Shown: positions 35,516 to 45,865, counted from the stretch's first letter. The stretch is 64,000 nt of DNA from Sulfuricurvum sp. (GCA_024637295.1 JAGXFL010000011.1:1-64000); one strand, 5' to 3'. Program-made: numbers and translations. Notes: generated by a model from the letters alone, not told the origin.

Positions 35516-36214
35516 ATGACTATTTTCCCTGCAATTGACCTAAAAGACGGCAAAGCAGTCCGTTTAACAAAAGGGTTGATGGAGAGTGCTAAAATCTATT
35601 CAGATACACCATGGGAATTGGTAAAAACATTTGAAGAGATGGGTGCACAATGGGTCCATTTAGTTGACCTTAACGGTGCATTCGCAGGTGAACCAAAAAA
35701 TTTGAATCAGATTCGTGCTATTCGTGAAAATTGTAATGTTAAACTTCAGCTGGGTGGCGGAATTCGTGATGAAGCAACCATCAAACGTTATCTTGATTTG
35801 GGTATTGATCGATTGATTTTAGGCTCGATCGCGTTACGTGACCCTGAATTTGTCAAAGCAATGGCGGCAAAATATCCGATAGTTGTAGGGATCGATGCGA
35901 TTGACGGCTATGTAGCGGTTGAAGGGTGGGGCGAAGTGAGTTCCATAAGGGCAACAGATTTGGCCCGTTTATTCGCCGATGCAGGGGTAGAAGCAATAAT
36001 TTGTACGGATGTTGGACGTGACGGTACACTTTCTGGTGTAAATGTCGATTTTACCCTTGAAATTGCACGAGCATGTGGAATTCCAACGATCGCGAGCGGA
36101 GGAGTGAAGGATGACAGTGACATTGAGTCTCTCTTAGAAACAGGAGAAGTTGCGGGTGTTATTGTCGGAAAAGCATTTTATGAGGGTACAATTGACCTAA
36201 AACGTTTTTTTTAA
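35516..36214 (+). CDS. hisA: Phosphoribosylformimino-5-aminoimidazole carboxamide ribotide isomerase
   Basis: This TIM-barrel isomerase of histidine synthesis acts just before HisHF. The catalytic Asp in [12 protein letters not shown] (N-terminal) is present, as are [11 protein letters not shown] and the phosphate-binding GGVKD and [11 protein letters not shown] blocks. It is 232 residues long and starts 12 bp after hisH with AAAGGA upstream. Confidence 0.95.
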   Translation: MTIFPAIDLKDGKAVRLTKGLMESAKIYSDTPWELVKTFEEMGAQWVHLVDLNGAFAGEPKNLNQIRAIRENCNVKLQLGGGIRDEATIKRYLDLGIDRLILGSIALRDPEFVKAMAAKYPIVVGIDAIDGYVAVEGWGEVSSIRATDLARLFADAGVEAIICTDVGRDGTLSGVNVDFTLEIARACGIPTIASGGVKDDSDIESLLETGEVAGVIVGKAFYEGTIDLKRFF

Positions 36215-36288
36215 ACTTCACACAAAGTTCGTTTAGCTATCATTGGATAGTTTTTCTAAAGTATTATATGAATTGTAAAGGACTTACC

Positions 36289-36666
36289 TTGAAATTACTA
36301 GTTGTAGATGATAGTTCGACGATGCGCCGTATTATTAAAAATACTCTTTCACGTCTGGGATATGAAGACGTTTTAGAAGGAGAAGACGGCGTTCAGGGAT
36401 GGAATGTTTTGAATGAAAATGCGGATATGGGAATGCTCATAACGGATTGGAACATGCCGGAGATGAATGGACTGGAACTGGTGAAAAAAGTTCGTGCAGA
36501 TGCACGTTTTACGGATCTTCCGATAATTATGGTAACAACTGAGGGTGGTAAGACGGAAGTTATTACTGCTTTGAAAGCGGGAGTCAATAACTATATTGTC
36601 AAACCATTTACCCCACAGGTACTCAAAGAAAAACTTGCGGCAGTTCTCGGTACTCCTGAGGCTTAA
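36289..36666 (+). CDS. cheY: Chemotaxis response regulator CheY
   Basis: This single-domain receiver binds the flagellar switch when phosphorylated. From TTG 36289 it has 125 residues. MKLLVVDDSSTMRRIIKNTL is nearly identical to the start of Helicobacter CheY1 as I recall it. The phospho-acceptor is Asp53 in ITDWNMPEMNG; Thr83/Thr84, Tyr102 and Lys105 complete the switch. The TTG is preferred over the ATG at 36268 because AAAGGA lies 6 nt before it and the family start matches. The prmA ATG overlaps its stop. Confidence 0.94.
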   Translation: MKLLVVDDSSTMRRIIKNTLSRLGYEDVLEGEDGVQGWNVLNENADMGMLITDWNMPEMNGLELVKKVRADARFTDLPIIMVTTEGGKTEVITALKAGVNNYIVKPFTPQVLKEKLAAVLGTPEA

Positions 36667-37508
36667 TGCAAGATTACTATTACATGTTGGTGGTAAAACC
36701 ATCATCCCATTTTGAATTATTTAGTGATTTTTTAGTAGATGTAATACCTGTCGGTTTTGAAGAACTTGAAGATGGGTTTGTGATTCGCAGTGAAGAAGAT
36801 TTAGAGACGATTAGCTGGGGGATTGAGCAATTTTGCGAAGCACTTCAAAAAGCAACCGGCGAAGTGATTGATCTTGAGCTGACGTTAACCAAAGAAAAAA
36901 GTGAAGATTGGATCGCACAGTATCAAAGTGCAATCACCCCCATTGAGATATCCCCGTTTTATATCCATCCAACCTGGGAAGCTCCAAAAGTCGGAATGCT
37001 GAATATTGCTATCGATCCGGCGTTAGCGTTTGGTACGGGTCACCACCCTACGACTGCATCGTGCTTACGAGCAATTGCCTCCTATGTACATGAAGGTGAC
37101 ACAGTGATGGATGTTGGATGTGGGAGCGGGATTTTGGCCATGGCAGCGATTAAAAAAGGGGCGATTGTTGATGCATGTGACACTGATCCCCTCTCAGTAG
37201 AGAATTCAATGGTCAATGCAAGCAGCAACAACGTGTCGTACCGACGATTATGGGAAGGTCCCGTTCAAGAGACAAATGAAATTTACGATGTGATTGTCGC
37301 GAATATTGTTGCAGATGTATTGGTCTTTATTGCCAGTGATCTAAAAAAACGTTTACGTGACAGCGGCGTCTTAATTTTATCAGGTATTATGGATAAATAT
37401 GAAGATAAAGTGTTACGTGCCTACAAAAACTGTACCTTGGAAGAGCGTATTGTTGAAAACGAGTGGGTTACATTAGTATTAAGTAAGAAGGAAACTATCA
37501 ATGGCTAG
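36666..37508 (+). CDS. prmA: Ribosomal protein L11 methyltransferase
   Basis: This SAM-dependent enzyme methylates L11. The C-terminal Rossmann domain has VMDVGCGSGILAMAAIKKGA (about 147-166) and the IVANIVADVL motif IV; FGTGHHPTT precedes them. The N-terminal substrate domain is shorter and divergent. It is 280 residues long. It sits between cheY and ftsH with short overlaps on both sides, an order kept across this phylum. Confidence 0.92.
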   Translation: MQDYYYMLVVKPSSHFELFSDFLVDVIPVGFEELEDGFVIRSEEDLETISWGIEQFCEALQKATGEVIDLELTLTKEKSEDWIAQYQSAITPIEISPFYIHPTWEAPKVGMLNIAIDPALAFGTGHHPTTASCLRAIASYVHEGDTVMDVGCGSGILAMAAIKKGAIVDACDTDPLSVENSMVNASSNNVSYRRLWEGPVQETNEIYDVIVANIVADVLVFIASDLKKRLRDSGVLILSGIMDKYEDKVLRAYKNCTLEERIVENEWVTLVLSKKETING

Positions 37509-39462
37509 CCCAGATCAGAAAATGCCCCCTGAAAAAAACGACAATTTTTTCAATAAAAATCCACTTATCACTTTTGCCTTATTTTCGGTTGTGGTTATTA
37601 TGCTGTTCAAAGCATTCATTGGGGATGAAAGCAATCTTGCCGGGAAAATAAACGGTCAAGCAGTCACACGAAGTCAAGAAGTCAGCTATGCAGAGTTAAA
37701 AGGGCTGATTAATAACAAGCAAGTTCAAAAAGTATCAATCGGTCAATCGTATATCCGTGCAATAGGTAACGACGGAACCGGAAAAGTGGCTTATACTACC
37801 CGTATCGTCGGCCCTGATCAAACATTGATACCTTTGTTGGATGCACAGGGGATTGACTATACCGGTTTTAGTGAAAGCAACTGGTTTACGGAGATGTTTG
37901 GATGGTTATTTCCTTTCTTGATCATTATTGCCATCTGGATGTTTTTTGCCGGACGTATGCAAAAAAGCATGGGTGGCGGTATCCTGGGGATGGGAAGTTC
38001 TAAAAAACTTGTCAATTCAGAAAAGCCAAAAACGAAGTTTGCCGATGTTGCCGGTGTGCAAGAGGCAAAAGAAGAGGTTTTGGAAATCGTTGATTTCTTG
38101 CGTTTTCCCGACCGCTATGTGGAATTGGGTGCAAAAATTCCAAAGGGTGTCTTGCTCGTAGGTAGCCCAGGTACCGGTAAGACTTTGTTGGCAAAAGCGG
38201 TTGCCGGTGAAGCAGAAGTCCCATTCTTCTCAGTATCAGGTTCTAGTTTTATAGAGATGTTTGTGGGTGTCGGTGCCGCTCGTGTACGTGATTTGTTTGA
38301 ACAGGCTAAAAAAGACGCTCCCTCTATCATCTTTATCGATGAGATCGATGCAATCGGTAAAAGCCGTGCCGCAGGCGGCATGATGGGTGGTAATGATGAG
38401 CGTGAACAAACGCTTAATCAATTACTTGCAGAAATGGATGGGTTTGGGACGGATACTCCTATCATTATCCTCGCAGCTACCAACAGACCTGAGATACTTG
38501 ATCCGGCACTATTGCGTCCGGGTCGATTTGATCGTCAGGTACTGGTAGATAAGCCTGACTTCCAAGGGCGTATCGATATATTGAATGTCCATATCAAAGC
38601 GATTAAGCGTGACGCTGATACTGATGTAGAAGAAATTGCAAGGTTGACGGCAGGTCTTGCTGGAGCCGATCTCGCAAACATTATCAATGAGGCTGCATTG
38701 CTAGCCGGCCGTAAAAGTCAAAAAACCGTTCGTCAAGAAGATTTACGCGAAGCGGTAGAGCGTGCAATTGCCGGTTTGTCGAAGAAAAGCCGTCGTATTG
38801 ACGAAAAAGAGAAGCGTATTGTTGCGTATCATGAAAGTGGGCATGCCCTTCTTGCTGAAACCACTAAGGGTGCTAAAAAAGTCTCAAAAGTTTCTATTGT
38901 ACCTCGTGGACTTGCGGCTCTTGGGTATACGCTTAATACTCCTGAAGAAAACAAGTACCTTATGCAACGTCATGAGCTTTGGGCTGAAGTGGATGTTCTT
39001 TTGGGCGGTCGTGCAGCAGAAGAGGTATTTATCGGCGAAATCAGTACGGGTGCTGCGAATGATTTAGAGCGCAGTACGGATATTATCAAAGCAATGGTAC
39101 AAGTATATGGGATGAGCGATGTCGCAGGGCTTATGGTACTTGAAAAGCAGCGTAGCAGCTTCTTGGGTGGTGGAATGGCTCAGTCAAGAGAATACAGTGA
39201 AAAAATGGCCGAGGATATGGATACATTTATCAAGATCTCTTTGAATGAGCGCTATGATGAAGTCAAAAAACGTCTTGAAGAGTACCGTGATGCGATCGAG
39301 AAGATGGTTGAACTCTTGTATAAACATGAAAATATTACCGGTGATCAAGTACGTGAAATTATTGAAAAATTTGAAACCGATAATGGATTAGAAACGAAGC
39401 TGGAACCTCGTAAAGAGTCAACGGCTAATATAGATGTAACGAGCGAAGAGATTAGTGAATAA
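37501..39462 (+). CDS. ftsH: ATP-dependent zinc metalloprotease FtsH
   Basis: This membrane-bound AAA protease for quality control has two N-terminal membrane helices (22-40 and 133-149) around a periplasmic domain. Walker A GSPGTGKT is at 221-228, Walker B IIFIDEID at 276-283, and the SRH with RPGRFDRQ at about 339-346. The zinc site HESGH is at 444-448. It is 653 residues long. It overlaps prmA by 8 bp. Confidence 0.97.
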   Translation: MASPDQKMPPEKNDNFFNKNPLITFALFSVVVIMLFKAFIGDESNLAGKINGQAVTRSQEVSYAELKGLINNKQVQKVSIGQSYIRAIGNDGTGKVAYTTRIVGPDQTLIPLLDAQGIDYTGFSESNWFTEMFGWLFPFLIIIAIWMFFAGRMQKSMGGGILGMGSSKKLVNSEKPKTKFADVAGVQEAKEEVLEIVDFLRFPDRYVELGAKIPKGVLLVGSPGTGKTLLAKAVAGEAEVPFFSVSGSSFIEMFVGVGAARVRDLFEQAKKDAPSIIFIDEIDAIGKSRAAGGMMGGNDEREQTLNQLLAEMDGFGTDTPIIILAATNRPEILDPALLRPGRFDRQVLVDKPDFQGRIDILNVHIKAIKRDADTDVEEIARLTAGLAGADLANIINEAALLAGRKSQKTVRQEDLREAVERAIAGLSKKSRRIDEKEKRIVAYHESGHALLAETTKGAKKVSKVSIVPRGLAALGYTLNTPEENKYLMQRHELWAEVDVLLGGRAAEEVFIGEISTGAANDLERSTDIIKAMVQVYGMSDVAGLMVLEKQRSSFLGGGMAQSREYSEKMAEDMDTFIKISLNERYDEVKKRLEEYRDAIEKMVELLYKHENITGDQVREIIEKFETDNGLETKLEPRKESTANIDVTSEEISE

Positions 39463-39471
39463 GGAGCTGTT

Positions 39472-40113
39472 ATGATTATCGAAAATGATACGTTTATCCT
39501 CTCAAAACGTGGTTGGCTGCCATTGATGTTAGTCGCTGTCTTCTTTCTCTTCTTTACAATGACGACTTTACATTTGTTGCAGTTTATATGTGGTGCTCTT
39601 TTGATTGCATTACTTTTAATTTATCGTAATCCGGAAAGAACGACCAGTATTAATGAATCCAATACTATTCTTAGCTGCGTAGACGGAGTTGTTTTAAGCA
39701 TTGAAGAGAGCTTGATCGACGAGAAGATAATGAAAAAAGTGACGGTTCTTAATGGATTATGGGATGTCTCAATGTTACGAGCTCCCTTTAATGCTGTTGT
39801 GAACGGCTATAAAATTCGACATGGTGTTTCACTTCCACTTTACAGTCCCCTTTCAGAGACATTGAATGAAAAAGCAGTCTTATCGTTTCGCACTATCTCA
39901 GGTGATGAGGTATTAATTGAACATATGAGTGATCAAAGTTGTTTCTCAATTGAGATTGAAGCGCAGACGGAACAAAAAATGAAAGAGGGATGTCGCTACG
40001 GCTTTTTAGCCAAGGGTAGAACAACTCTTTATCTTCCAAATGATGCGACGATGAGTATTCATCCTGGCAGCAATGTTCGTGCTGGAGAAAGTGTTATCGC
40101 ACAGTTCGCGTAA
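39472..40113 (+). CDS. Phosphatidylserine decarboxylase-like protein lacking the pyruvoyl site
   Basis: This 213-residue protein has two N-terminal hydrophobic helices (about 13-30 and 33-50) and then the decarboxylase fold: YRNPER (51-56), DGVV (71-74), WDVSMLRAPFNAVVNGY (97-113), and a C-terminal lipoyl-like YLPNDATMSIHPGSNVRAGE. Where active enzymes have the Gly-Ser self-cleavage site before the DLYL strand, this has AKGRTTLYL (180-188), so no pyruvoyl group can form. Related proteins follow ftsH in Campylobacter, from memory, next to pssA; pssA is absent here. The role is unknown; a lipid-binding or structural partner role is conceivable. Confidence 0.75.
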   Translation: MIIENDTFILSKRGWLPLMLVAVFFLFFTMTTLHLLQFICGALLIALLLIYRNPERTTSINESNTILSCVDGVVLSIEESLIDEKIMKKVTVLNGLWDVSMLRAPFNAVVNGYKIRHGVSLPLYSPLSETLNEKAVLSFRTISGDEVLIEHMSDQSCFSIEIEAQTEQKMKEGCRYGFLAKGRTTLYLPNDATMSIHPGSNVRAGESVIAQFA

Positions 40114-40128
40114 CTTCTAAGCTTGCCA

Positions 40129-42477
40129 TTATAGAGGATGGTATTGTTGAGGTTCAGTTGCCAGCTTATCAGTGTCAATTTTAAAATCGAATGTGCGAGA
40201 TGTAAATCCCTTGTCTCCCATTTTACTAAATTGGACTACTGCCGCTGGATTATTTTGTACTTGCATATAAAGTAATCCAAGTGCAAAACGGCTTTCTAGG
40301 TAATTGGGATTGGTCATTTTTGAGAGTTGAAACAATGAGATTGCATTTTGAAAATGCTCGGCTCCAATAGAGGCAAGCGCTCCCATATAGTACGTTTTTT
40401 CATCTTTGATGGCAAATTTATCAATTGCATCGTTATACAACACATAGGACTTTTCAAAATCTTGATTATAAAAATTAGCAAGTGCCAAACCAGTTGTAAG
40501 ATTGGATCGATTTTCTGGTGTTGTTACTAACTTTTCCTCTATTCTCTGAATCAAGGGCGTTAATGAACCGGTTAATGCAGCCATAAGAACATAGCGTTCG
40601 CGGGTGATCTGTGAGCCAAAATCGAAATCATTATAATTTAATTTTTGATTTTTGAGATAATTGATGCACGATCGTGCATACTGCTTTGGCGCGTCCTCAT
40701 TGAAATGGGTATCGATATAAAACAAGTGGGGCAAAATGTCATGAGGCTGCATTGCGACAAGTTGCTCAGAAGCTTTTCGCGCCGGAGTATCCATACCCAA
40801 TTCTGAAGCGATTATGATTTTCATGGCTAAATACAATGGATGCTCTTTGTAATCATTTTCAAGCCACCTCTGGGCGCCTGCATAGTTGTTTTCTCTTATT
40901 GATGCCAGAGTGCGGTAAAGATCGAACTCTTCAGTTTTAGGCTCTTGAGAGAGATTTTCACCGATAACGGTGATAAGTTTTGCATCGGGTTTATGAATCA
41001 GTTCGGATGCCATTATTGCAAAAATACCGGAGAGATAATTATCGGCGTCCAAATGATACGAGCGTAAAAAATAATTATAGGCTTTTTCAAAATCGCCCAA
41101 TTGGGCATATGTGAGTGCCAGATTATAATTGAGTATGGAATGTTGTGGATTTTTTTGTAATAATTGCTTAAATTGTTCATTGGCATCTCTAAGCCGATAG
41201 TGAAGCGCTTTATCTATTCCGATCGCTATGCCATAATTGACATCAGATGTATTTGCACCTTTGGTGAGATATTCTTTTGCAGATACTGCATCATCAATAT
41301 AAAGATTGGCATTTCCTTTTTGTATCATTCCAAGCGTTTGAGAAGCATTGAAAATTTTATAAGGGGCAAAAGCAAAAAGTTTTTGGTATGTTTGAGGATG
41401 AAACTTGGCATTTACACTACGATATACTTTTTGGATGATGTCTGGTTGGAATAATCCCGGCTTAAGCAATATTTTGATGGGATAAGGGGTATAGACATCA
41501 TCTGGGTAGTCGTCGGTTATTTTATTTAATATACTTGCGGCTTCTTCATGCAACCCAAGTTTTAAGTCAACGTAAACCAAAGAGAGACTCTCTTCGATTG
41601 GTTTTTTATTCTGAATAATAGCAGTGTTAAAATATTCTCGTGCCTTTTGCATCTTTCCAATATTGGCATATAATGAGCCCAAGGTAAATGCATCAATCTC
41701 TTGTAAGGGATTTTCAAGCGCATTAATAGCAGCGGGGTAGTTTTGATACTGAATATTGATTTTTGCTTTAAGTTTGTTTTGAGTGATTTGGTATTCATCG
41801 GTTGTTGGATGGTTGAGTGCACTAAGGGCTTCTAGGTAATGCCCTTGATAGTAATTGATAAGTGCATAGTAGTAAGAGTACATTGGCGAGTTACTCTCTG
41901 CGCTTAAATAGGCATGTGCTAAATCGATGTAGTAATTGAAGTTTTTTTCTTGCTTTAAATGCAAGCAACACACAGCGGCATTGATAGCGCTAACACAGCG
42001 GTTTTCACTGCTTGCGATAGAGCGTTTGAAGTTTTCTAATGCTCCTTCGTATTCTTCCTCTTTGAGCTGTACAACTCCAAGATTGTATTGAGAGATGGCT
42101 TCAGAATAGAGGGCGATTTTTTCGTAAAGCTTGAGAGCATCGGCTTGATTCCCATTGGCATACATAAAGTTGGCCCGTTCTATCATGTGCTCAAGTTCGC
42201 TTGGCTCAATTTTTGGATTTAGTGGATTGGTGGAAGGGATAAGGTCTTCTTCATGCGTGATCGCATCTTCTGTAGAATGTGACAACAGGGCAAAAGCAAT
42301 GCCTCCCCCAAGCAACAAAGCGCTTAATACGCTCGAAATAATAATAATAATTTTCTTTTTATTAGGGGCTGAAGGAGCAGCAGATGGTACAGTGTCATCA
42401 GTCGTGAGCTTGGATTCGACACCGGCGGCATCGGATTCTTCAATGATTATTATTTCTTCTTCTTGCTCTTCGGCCAT
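40129..42477 (-). CDS. Membrane-anchored TPR protein
   Basis: This 782-residue protein has an acidic cytoplasmic N-terminus (EEQEEEIIIIEE), one membrane helix (42-65) and then about 650 residues of tetratricopeptide-like helical repeats, for example ANFMYANGNQADALKLYEKI and YNLALTYAQLGDFEKAYNYF. It has no enzyme domain, so it is likely a scaffold in the periplasm. It follows serS by 17 bp; a large TPR membrane protein next to serS is also found in Campylobacter and Helicobacter, from memory. Its function is unknown. Confidence 0.85.
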   Translation of the reverse strand: MAEEQEEEIIIIEESDAAGVESKLTTDDTVPSAAPSAPNKKKIIIIISSVLSALLLGGGIAFALLSHSTEDAITHEEDLIPSTNPLNPKIEPSELEHMIERANFMYANGNQADALKLYEKIALYSEAISQYNLGVVQLKEEEYEGALENFKRSIASSENRCVSAINAAVCCLHLKQEKNFNYYIDLAHAYLSAESNSPMYSYYYALINYYQGHYLEALSALNHPTTDEYQITQNKLKAKINIQYQNYPAAINALENPLQEIDAFTLGSLYANIGKMQKAREYFNTAIIQNKKPIEESLSLVYVDLKLGLHEEAASILNKITDDYPDDVYTPYPIKILLKPGLFQPDIIQKVYRSVNAKFHPQTYQKLFAFAPYKIFNASQTLGMIQKGNANLYIDDAVSAKEYLTKGANTSDVNYGIAIGIDKALHYRLRDANEQFKQLLQKNPQHSILNYNLALTYAQLGDFEKAYNYFLRSYHLDADNYLSGIFAIMASELIHKPDAKLITVIGENLSQEPKTEEFDLYRTLASIRENNYAGAQRWLENDYKEHPLYLAMKIIIASELGMDTPARKASEQLVAMQPHDILPHLFYIDTHFNEDAPKQYARSCINYLKNQKLNYNDFDFGSQITRERYVLMAALTGSLTPLIQRIEEKLVTTPENRSNLTTGLALANFYNQDFEKSYVLYNDAIDKFAIKDEKTYYMGALASIGAEHFQNAISLFQLSKMTNPNYLESRFALGLLYMQVQNNPAAVVQFSKMGDKGFTSRTFDFKIDTDKLATEPQQYHPL

Positions 42478-42494
42478 GGGTTCACTTTACACTT

Positions 42495-43739
42495 TTATAG
42501 ATATTTTTGTAAAACGGCAGGGATGATAATGGAGCCGTCTTCTTGTTGGAAATTTTCCATAATAGCTACCATCGTCCGACCAACGGCTAAACTTGAACCG
42601 TTGAGGGTATGGGCGAGGAGATTTTTTCCCTCTTCTTTGTAGCGAATCTTGGCACGACGTGCTTGGAAGTCACGGGTATTGGAGACAGAGCTGATCTCAC
42701 GGTAGGTGTTTTGACCCGGGAGCCATACTTCCAAATCCACGGTCTTTGCTGCACCAAAGCCCAAATCTCCTGTACACAGAGTGACCAGACGATGAGGAAG
42801 GCCAAGGGCGCTTAACAAGTCAGAAGCACACGAAACCATATCCTCAAACACAGCATCGCTTTGATCGGCACGGGTGATGGCTACGAGTTCCACTTTGTGA
42901 AATTGATGCTGACGAATCATACCGCGTACATCACGTCCGCCGCTCCCTGCTTCTTTACGAAAGCATGAGGTATAACCGGTCATTTTGATTGGAAGTTCAC
43001 TGGAAGGGATGATTTCATCTTGATAAAGATTAGTGACCGGAACTTCAGCCGTCGGGATCAAAAAGAGCTCTTCGTCTTCGACTTTAAACAAATCATCTTC
43101 AAATTTCGGAAGCTGACCTGTCCCCTCTAATGCACGGCGATTGACCAGCATCGGAACACTGACTTCCATAAATCCGCGTTCACGGTTAAAGTCAAGCATG
43201 AAGTTAATCAGTGCACGTTCTAATCGTGCTCCCATCCCTAAAACAACCGAAAAACGACTTTTGGCAAGCTTGACCCCGCGCTCAAAATCGATCCAGCCAT
43301 TGGCTTCAGCAAGTTCCCAGTGCTCTTTTGGGGTAAAGGTAAAGGTAGGCGGTGTGAGAACTTTTTTGATTTCGATGTTATCGTCTTCGTCTGCTCCATC
43401 AGGGACATTCGCATCGGGGAGATTGGGAACACGCATGATGATGGCATCCAGTGCTTCTTCGTTAGCACGTTGAGCCTCTAAAAGATCATTAAGAGTTGCT
43501 TTGTTGGTATCCACTTCGATTTTGAGCTCGTCGGTGTTTTTTCCCTCTTTTTTGTATTGTCCAAAGAGTTTACTGAGTTCATTTTGTTTGGCTTGGAGTG
43601 TCTCGTAGGAAAGTTTGGCGGTTTTGAGGTTTTCATTGGCGGTTTTAAGCTCTGCAATCATCTCAGCAGAGACTTTTTTGCGCATCAGCGCTGTTGCGGT
43701 TTCGTCAAAATTTTTCTGGAGTAGTTTTACATCGATCAT
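42495..43739 (-). CDS. serS: Seryl-tRNA synthetase
   Basis: This class II aminoacyl-tRNA synthetase has an N-terminal tRNA-binding coiled coil (about 20-105) and a catalytic domain. Motif 2 is seen in [28 protein letters not shown] (key residues FRxE and RQHQF), and motif 3 in [17 protein letters not shown]. It is 414 residues long. It is transcribed with the TPR protein gene downstream. Confidence 0.97.
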   Translation of the reverse strand: MIDVKLLQKNFDETATALMRKKVSAEMIAELKTANENLKTAKLSYETLQAKQNELSKLFGQYKKEGKNTDELKIEVDTNKATLNDLLEAQRANEEALDAIIMRVPNLPDANVPDGADEDDNIEIKKVLTPPTFTFTPKEHWELAEANGWIDFERGVKLAKSRFSVVLGMGARLERALINFMLDFNRERGFMEVSVPMLVNRRALEGTGQLPKFEDDLFKVEDEELFLIPTAEVPVTNLYQDEIIPSSELPIKMTGYTSCFRKEAGSGGRDVRGMIRQHQFHKVELVAITRADQSDAVFEDMVSCASDLLSALGLPHRLVTLCTGDLGFGAAKTVDLEVWLPGQNTYREISSVSNTRDFQARRAKIRYKEEGKNLLAHTLNGSSLAVGRTMVAIMENFQQEDGSIIIPAVLQKYL

Positions 43740-43794
43740 AAGGGAGTATTCCTGCTATTTAATAATGATCGATTATAGCCAAAAGAGGCTGAAA

Positions 43795-44697
43795 TTAGCT
43801 CAAAATCGCCTTTGCCAGTTCAAACTGATTGGCCGTCATGATGTGAATTTTCGGGTGAAGGGCTTTGAGCTCTTCGAAAAGCTTTTTACTCAGATCAAAC
43901 CCCACTTTGTATTCTTCTTCGACGCTGATAAGAGAAGCTCTTTCGAGGGCTTCGACCCATGCAATCGGAACATAAATTCCAGGAACATTTTCATCCAAAA
44001 ATCTAGCAGTGCGGAGTTTTGTGATGGGGAAATAGCCTAAAACCAGTACACAATCGGCATTATTTTCACGGTTTGCTTCAACCATCATATCCAGCAGTTT
44101 TTTGGCATTTTCGAGATCATAGACGGGCTGAGAGATGATGGCGATGGCTCCGTGGGCCACTTTTTTGGTCATTTTCTTTTGTAATGTTGCGGAACTTTTG
44201 GCATACGCATCGATAACAGCGAAGGGATAAATCTCTTGGACGGGTGCGAGGAGTTTTTGTTCTGCGAGATCAGTTCCGTTGTTAAGGGTGGAGATAATAT
44301 CAAGCAGCAGTTTGCTGTTTCCCTCAAATACCCCTTTTGCATGAGGCTGATCGGAATAGTGTGCGCTGTCACCCGTAAGCGCCAAAATGGCACGAACATT
44401 GGCTTCATTAGCTCCCAATAAATCGCTTTGTAAAGCGATGCGATTGCGATCGCGCATGCTCATGGTGGCTAATGTCGGTTTGCCAAAGCGGTCTTGGAGT
44501 TTCATGGCCGCAAACATCGCATTGTATTTGAGTTTCGCTAAGGGATTATCGGTCGTGCTGAATCCATCGACGAGAGTGTCAAGCCCAAGGGCTGCAATTT
44601 TTTCAATAGTGGGCGCAAATTGAGCCGAACGAGACGGAGTTGTTTCTAATGTGATATAGGTTCCGTGACGGAGTTTATGAATAAATGATTCGAACAA
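43795..44697 (-). CDS. Methylenetetrahydrofolate reductase family protein
   Basis: This TIM-barrel flavoprotein has 300 residues. LETTPSR, TDNPLAKLKYNAMFAA, RDRNRIALQSDLLGANE and ALTGD match the reductase family, in particular the type seen fused to homocysteine methyltransferases or in C1 pathways rather than the E. coli MetF type. The expected reaction is reduction of methylene- to methyltetrahydrofolate for methionine. A second MetF may exist outside the window. It lies upstream of serS on the same strand. Confidence 0.8.
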   Translation of the reverse strand: MFESFIHKLRHGTYITLETTPSRSAQFAPTIEKIAALGLDTLVDGFSTTDNPLAKLKYNAMFAAMKLQDRFGKPTLATMSMRDRNRIALQSDLLGANEANVRAILALTGDSAHYSDQPHAKGVFEGNSKLLLDIISTLNNGTDLAEQKLLAPVQEIYPFAVIDAYAKSSATLQKKMTKKVAHGAIAIISQPVYDLENAKKLLDMMVEANRENNADCVLVLGYFPITKLRTARFLDENVPGIYVPIAWVEALERASLISVEEEYKVGFDLSKKLFEELKALHPKIHIMTANQFELAKAILS

Positions 44698-44711
44698 AAG
44701 CTACCCTTAGA

Positions 44712-44729
44712 TATAATTGCCTTATTATA
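44712..44729. promoter_or_regulatory. Divergent -10 boxes between metF-like and serB
   Basis: TATAAT on the plus strand (44712-44717) faces serB. TATAAT on the minus strand (44729-44724) faces the metF-like gene. They nearly overlap in a 54-bp gap, so the two promoters may exclude each other. Confidence 0.4.
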
Positions 44730-44751
44730 ACAAACTAGGATATGTGTTTTG

Positions 44752-45381
44752 ATGAAATTGTGCGTATTTGATTTCGATTCGACGTTAATGGATGGTGAAA
44801 CCATCGATTTTTTTGCTGAGGCTATGGGAGTCGGGGCCGAAGTGTCTGCGATTACCGAGCGGGCGATGAACGGTGAATTGGATTTTTTTGAAAGTTTACA
44901 GCAGCGGGTTGGATTGCTCAAAGGGTTGGAATTCTCCAAAGTAGAGGAGATTTGTCACAATCTTCCCTATATGAACGGGGCTGTTGAGACGATCAGTGAT
45001 CTCAAAGCACGCGGACTGAAAGTCATCTGCTTCAGCGGAGGGTTTCGCACCGCGACATCATTCGCCAAAAATATCCTCGGATACGATGCCGATTTTTCAA
45101 ATGTATTGCATGCACGAAATGGAATACTCACAGGTTTAGTGGGTGGGGACATGATGTTCGATTATTCCAAGGGCGATATGCTTTTACGTCTTCAATCTTT
45201 ACTTGGGGTGACCCCTGAACAGACCATTGTTGTCGGTGACGGGGCCAATGATCGCTCCATGTTTTCGCATGCAGGCACTCGTGTCGCCTATTGTGCGAAA
45301 GAGATCCTCAAAAAAGAGGCCAATATTATCGTCGAAACCAAAGATTTAACCCAAATTATCACAAAGGTATTTAATGCTTGA
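44752..45381 (+). CDS. serB: Phosphoserine phosphatase
   Basis: This HAD-family phosphatase makes serine from phosphoserine. Motif I is DFDST with Asp7 and Asp9, motif II is CFSGGF, and the later GDGANDRSM block with FDYSKGD completes the site. At 209 residues it lacks the N-terminal ACT domain of longer SerB proteins. The start may be the TTG at 44749, which is better spaced from AGGA, or ATG 44752. The next gene starts inside its last codons. Confidence 0.93.
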   Translation: MKLCVFDFDSTLMDGETIDFFAEAMGVGAEVSAITERAMNGELDFFESLQQRVGLLKGLEFSKVEEICHNLPYMNGAVETISDLKARGLKVICFSGGFRTATSFAKNILGYDADFSNVLHARNGILTGLVGGDMMFDYSKGDMLLRLQSLLGVTPEQTIVVGDGANDRSMFSHAGTRVAYCAKEILKKEANIIVETKDLTQIITKVFNA

Positions 45382-45715
45382 GAATTCACTATGGTTGCGC
45401 TACAACCCTGATAAAACAATACGCGAAGTATTGGCGCGTATTTATGCATGTGGTGCGGTTGAAGTCAATGATGACGAACGTGTTCTTTATGCTTCACTAA
45501 AGCGCCATTTGACGAAAAAAGAACTTCGTATGATTATGATGAATGAAGCGGAGGTTGGTGTTGACGAGATAGCGGCTGAAGTGGGGATGACTGCGGCTGA
45601 TGTCAAAAAAGCACAGTACAAAGCATACCGAAAAATCCGTCAAGAAAAAATTCGAAATGATGTAAAAGCAGGGCCTCAAAGTGAAGCGGTTATAGAAGCA
45701 GATACTGAAGAGTAG
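45374..45715 (+). CDS. Small protein with sigma-region-4-like helix-turn-helix
   Basis: This 113-residue protein matches no family I can name. Residues 50-92 (IMMNEAEVGVDEIAAEVGMTAADVKKAQYKAYRKIRQE, read by its key parts EIAAEVGMT and AYRKIRQ) have the shape of a sigma-70 region 4 recognition helix, as in RNA polymerase sigma factors, but regions 1-3 are absent. The C-terminus is acidic. It overlaps the end of serB by 8 bp, so it is co-transcribed. A DNA-binding regulator is possible but unproven. Confidence 0.7.
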   Translation: MLENSLWLRYNPDKTIREVLARIYACGAVEVNDDERVLYASLKRHLTKKELRMIMMNEAEVGVDEIAAEVGMTAADVKKAQYKAYRKIRQEKIRNDVKAGPQSEAVIEADTEE

Positions 45716-45827
45716 ATGTCACATTTTGATACAACAATTCTTAAAATCTTTAAATTTTAAAACAGACTTTTGTTATATTAATCATTAATTTATTTTTTCT
45801 AAGCTACTATAAAAGCGAGAAAAGTCG

Positions 45828-45856
45828 CCTTCGTTTTTTTGATGAAAAATCGAAGG
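45828..45856 (+). terminator. Rho-independent terminator after serB and the small gene
   Basis: CCTTCG (45828-45833) pairs with CGAAGG (45851-45856), extended by T5/A5 pairing around a short loop, and is followed by TATTTTTAAT. It lies about 110 bp after the stop codon. Confidence 0.6.
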
Positions 45857-45865
45857 TATTTTTAA

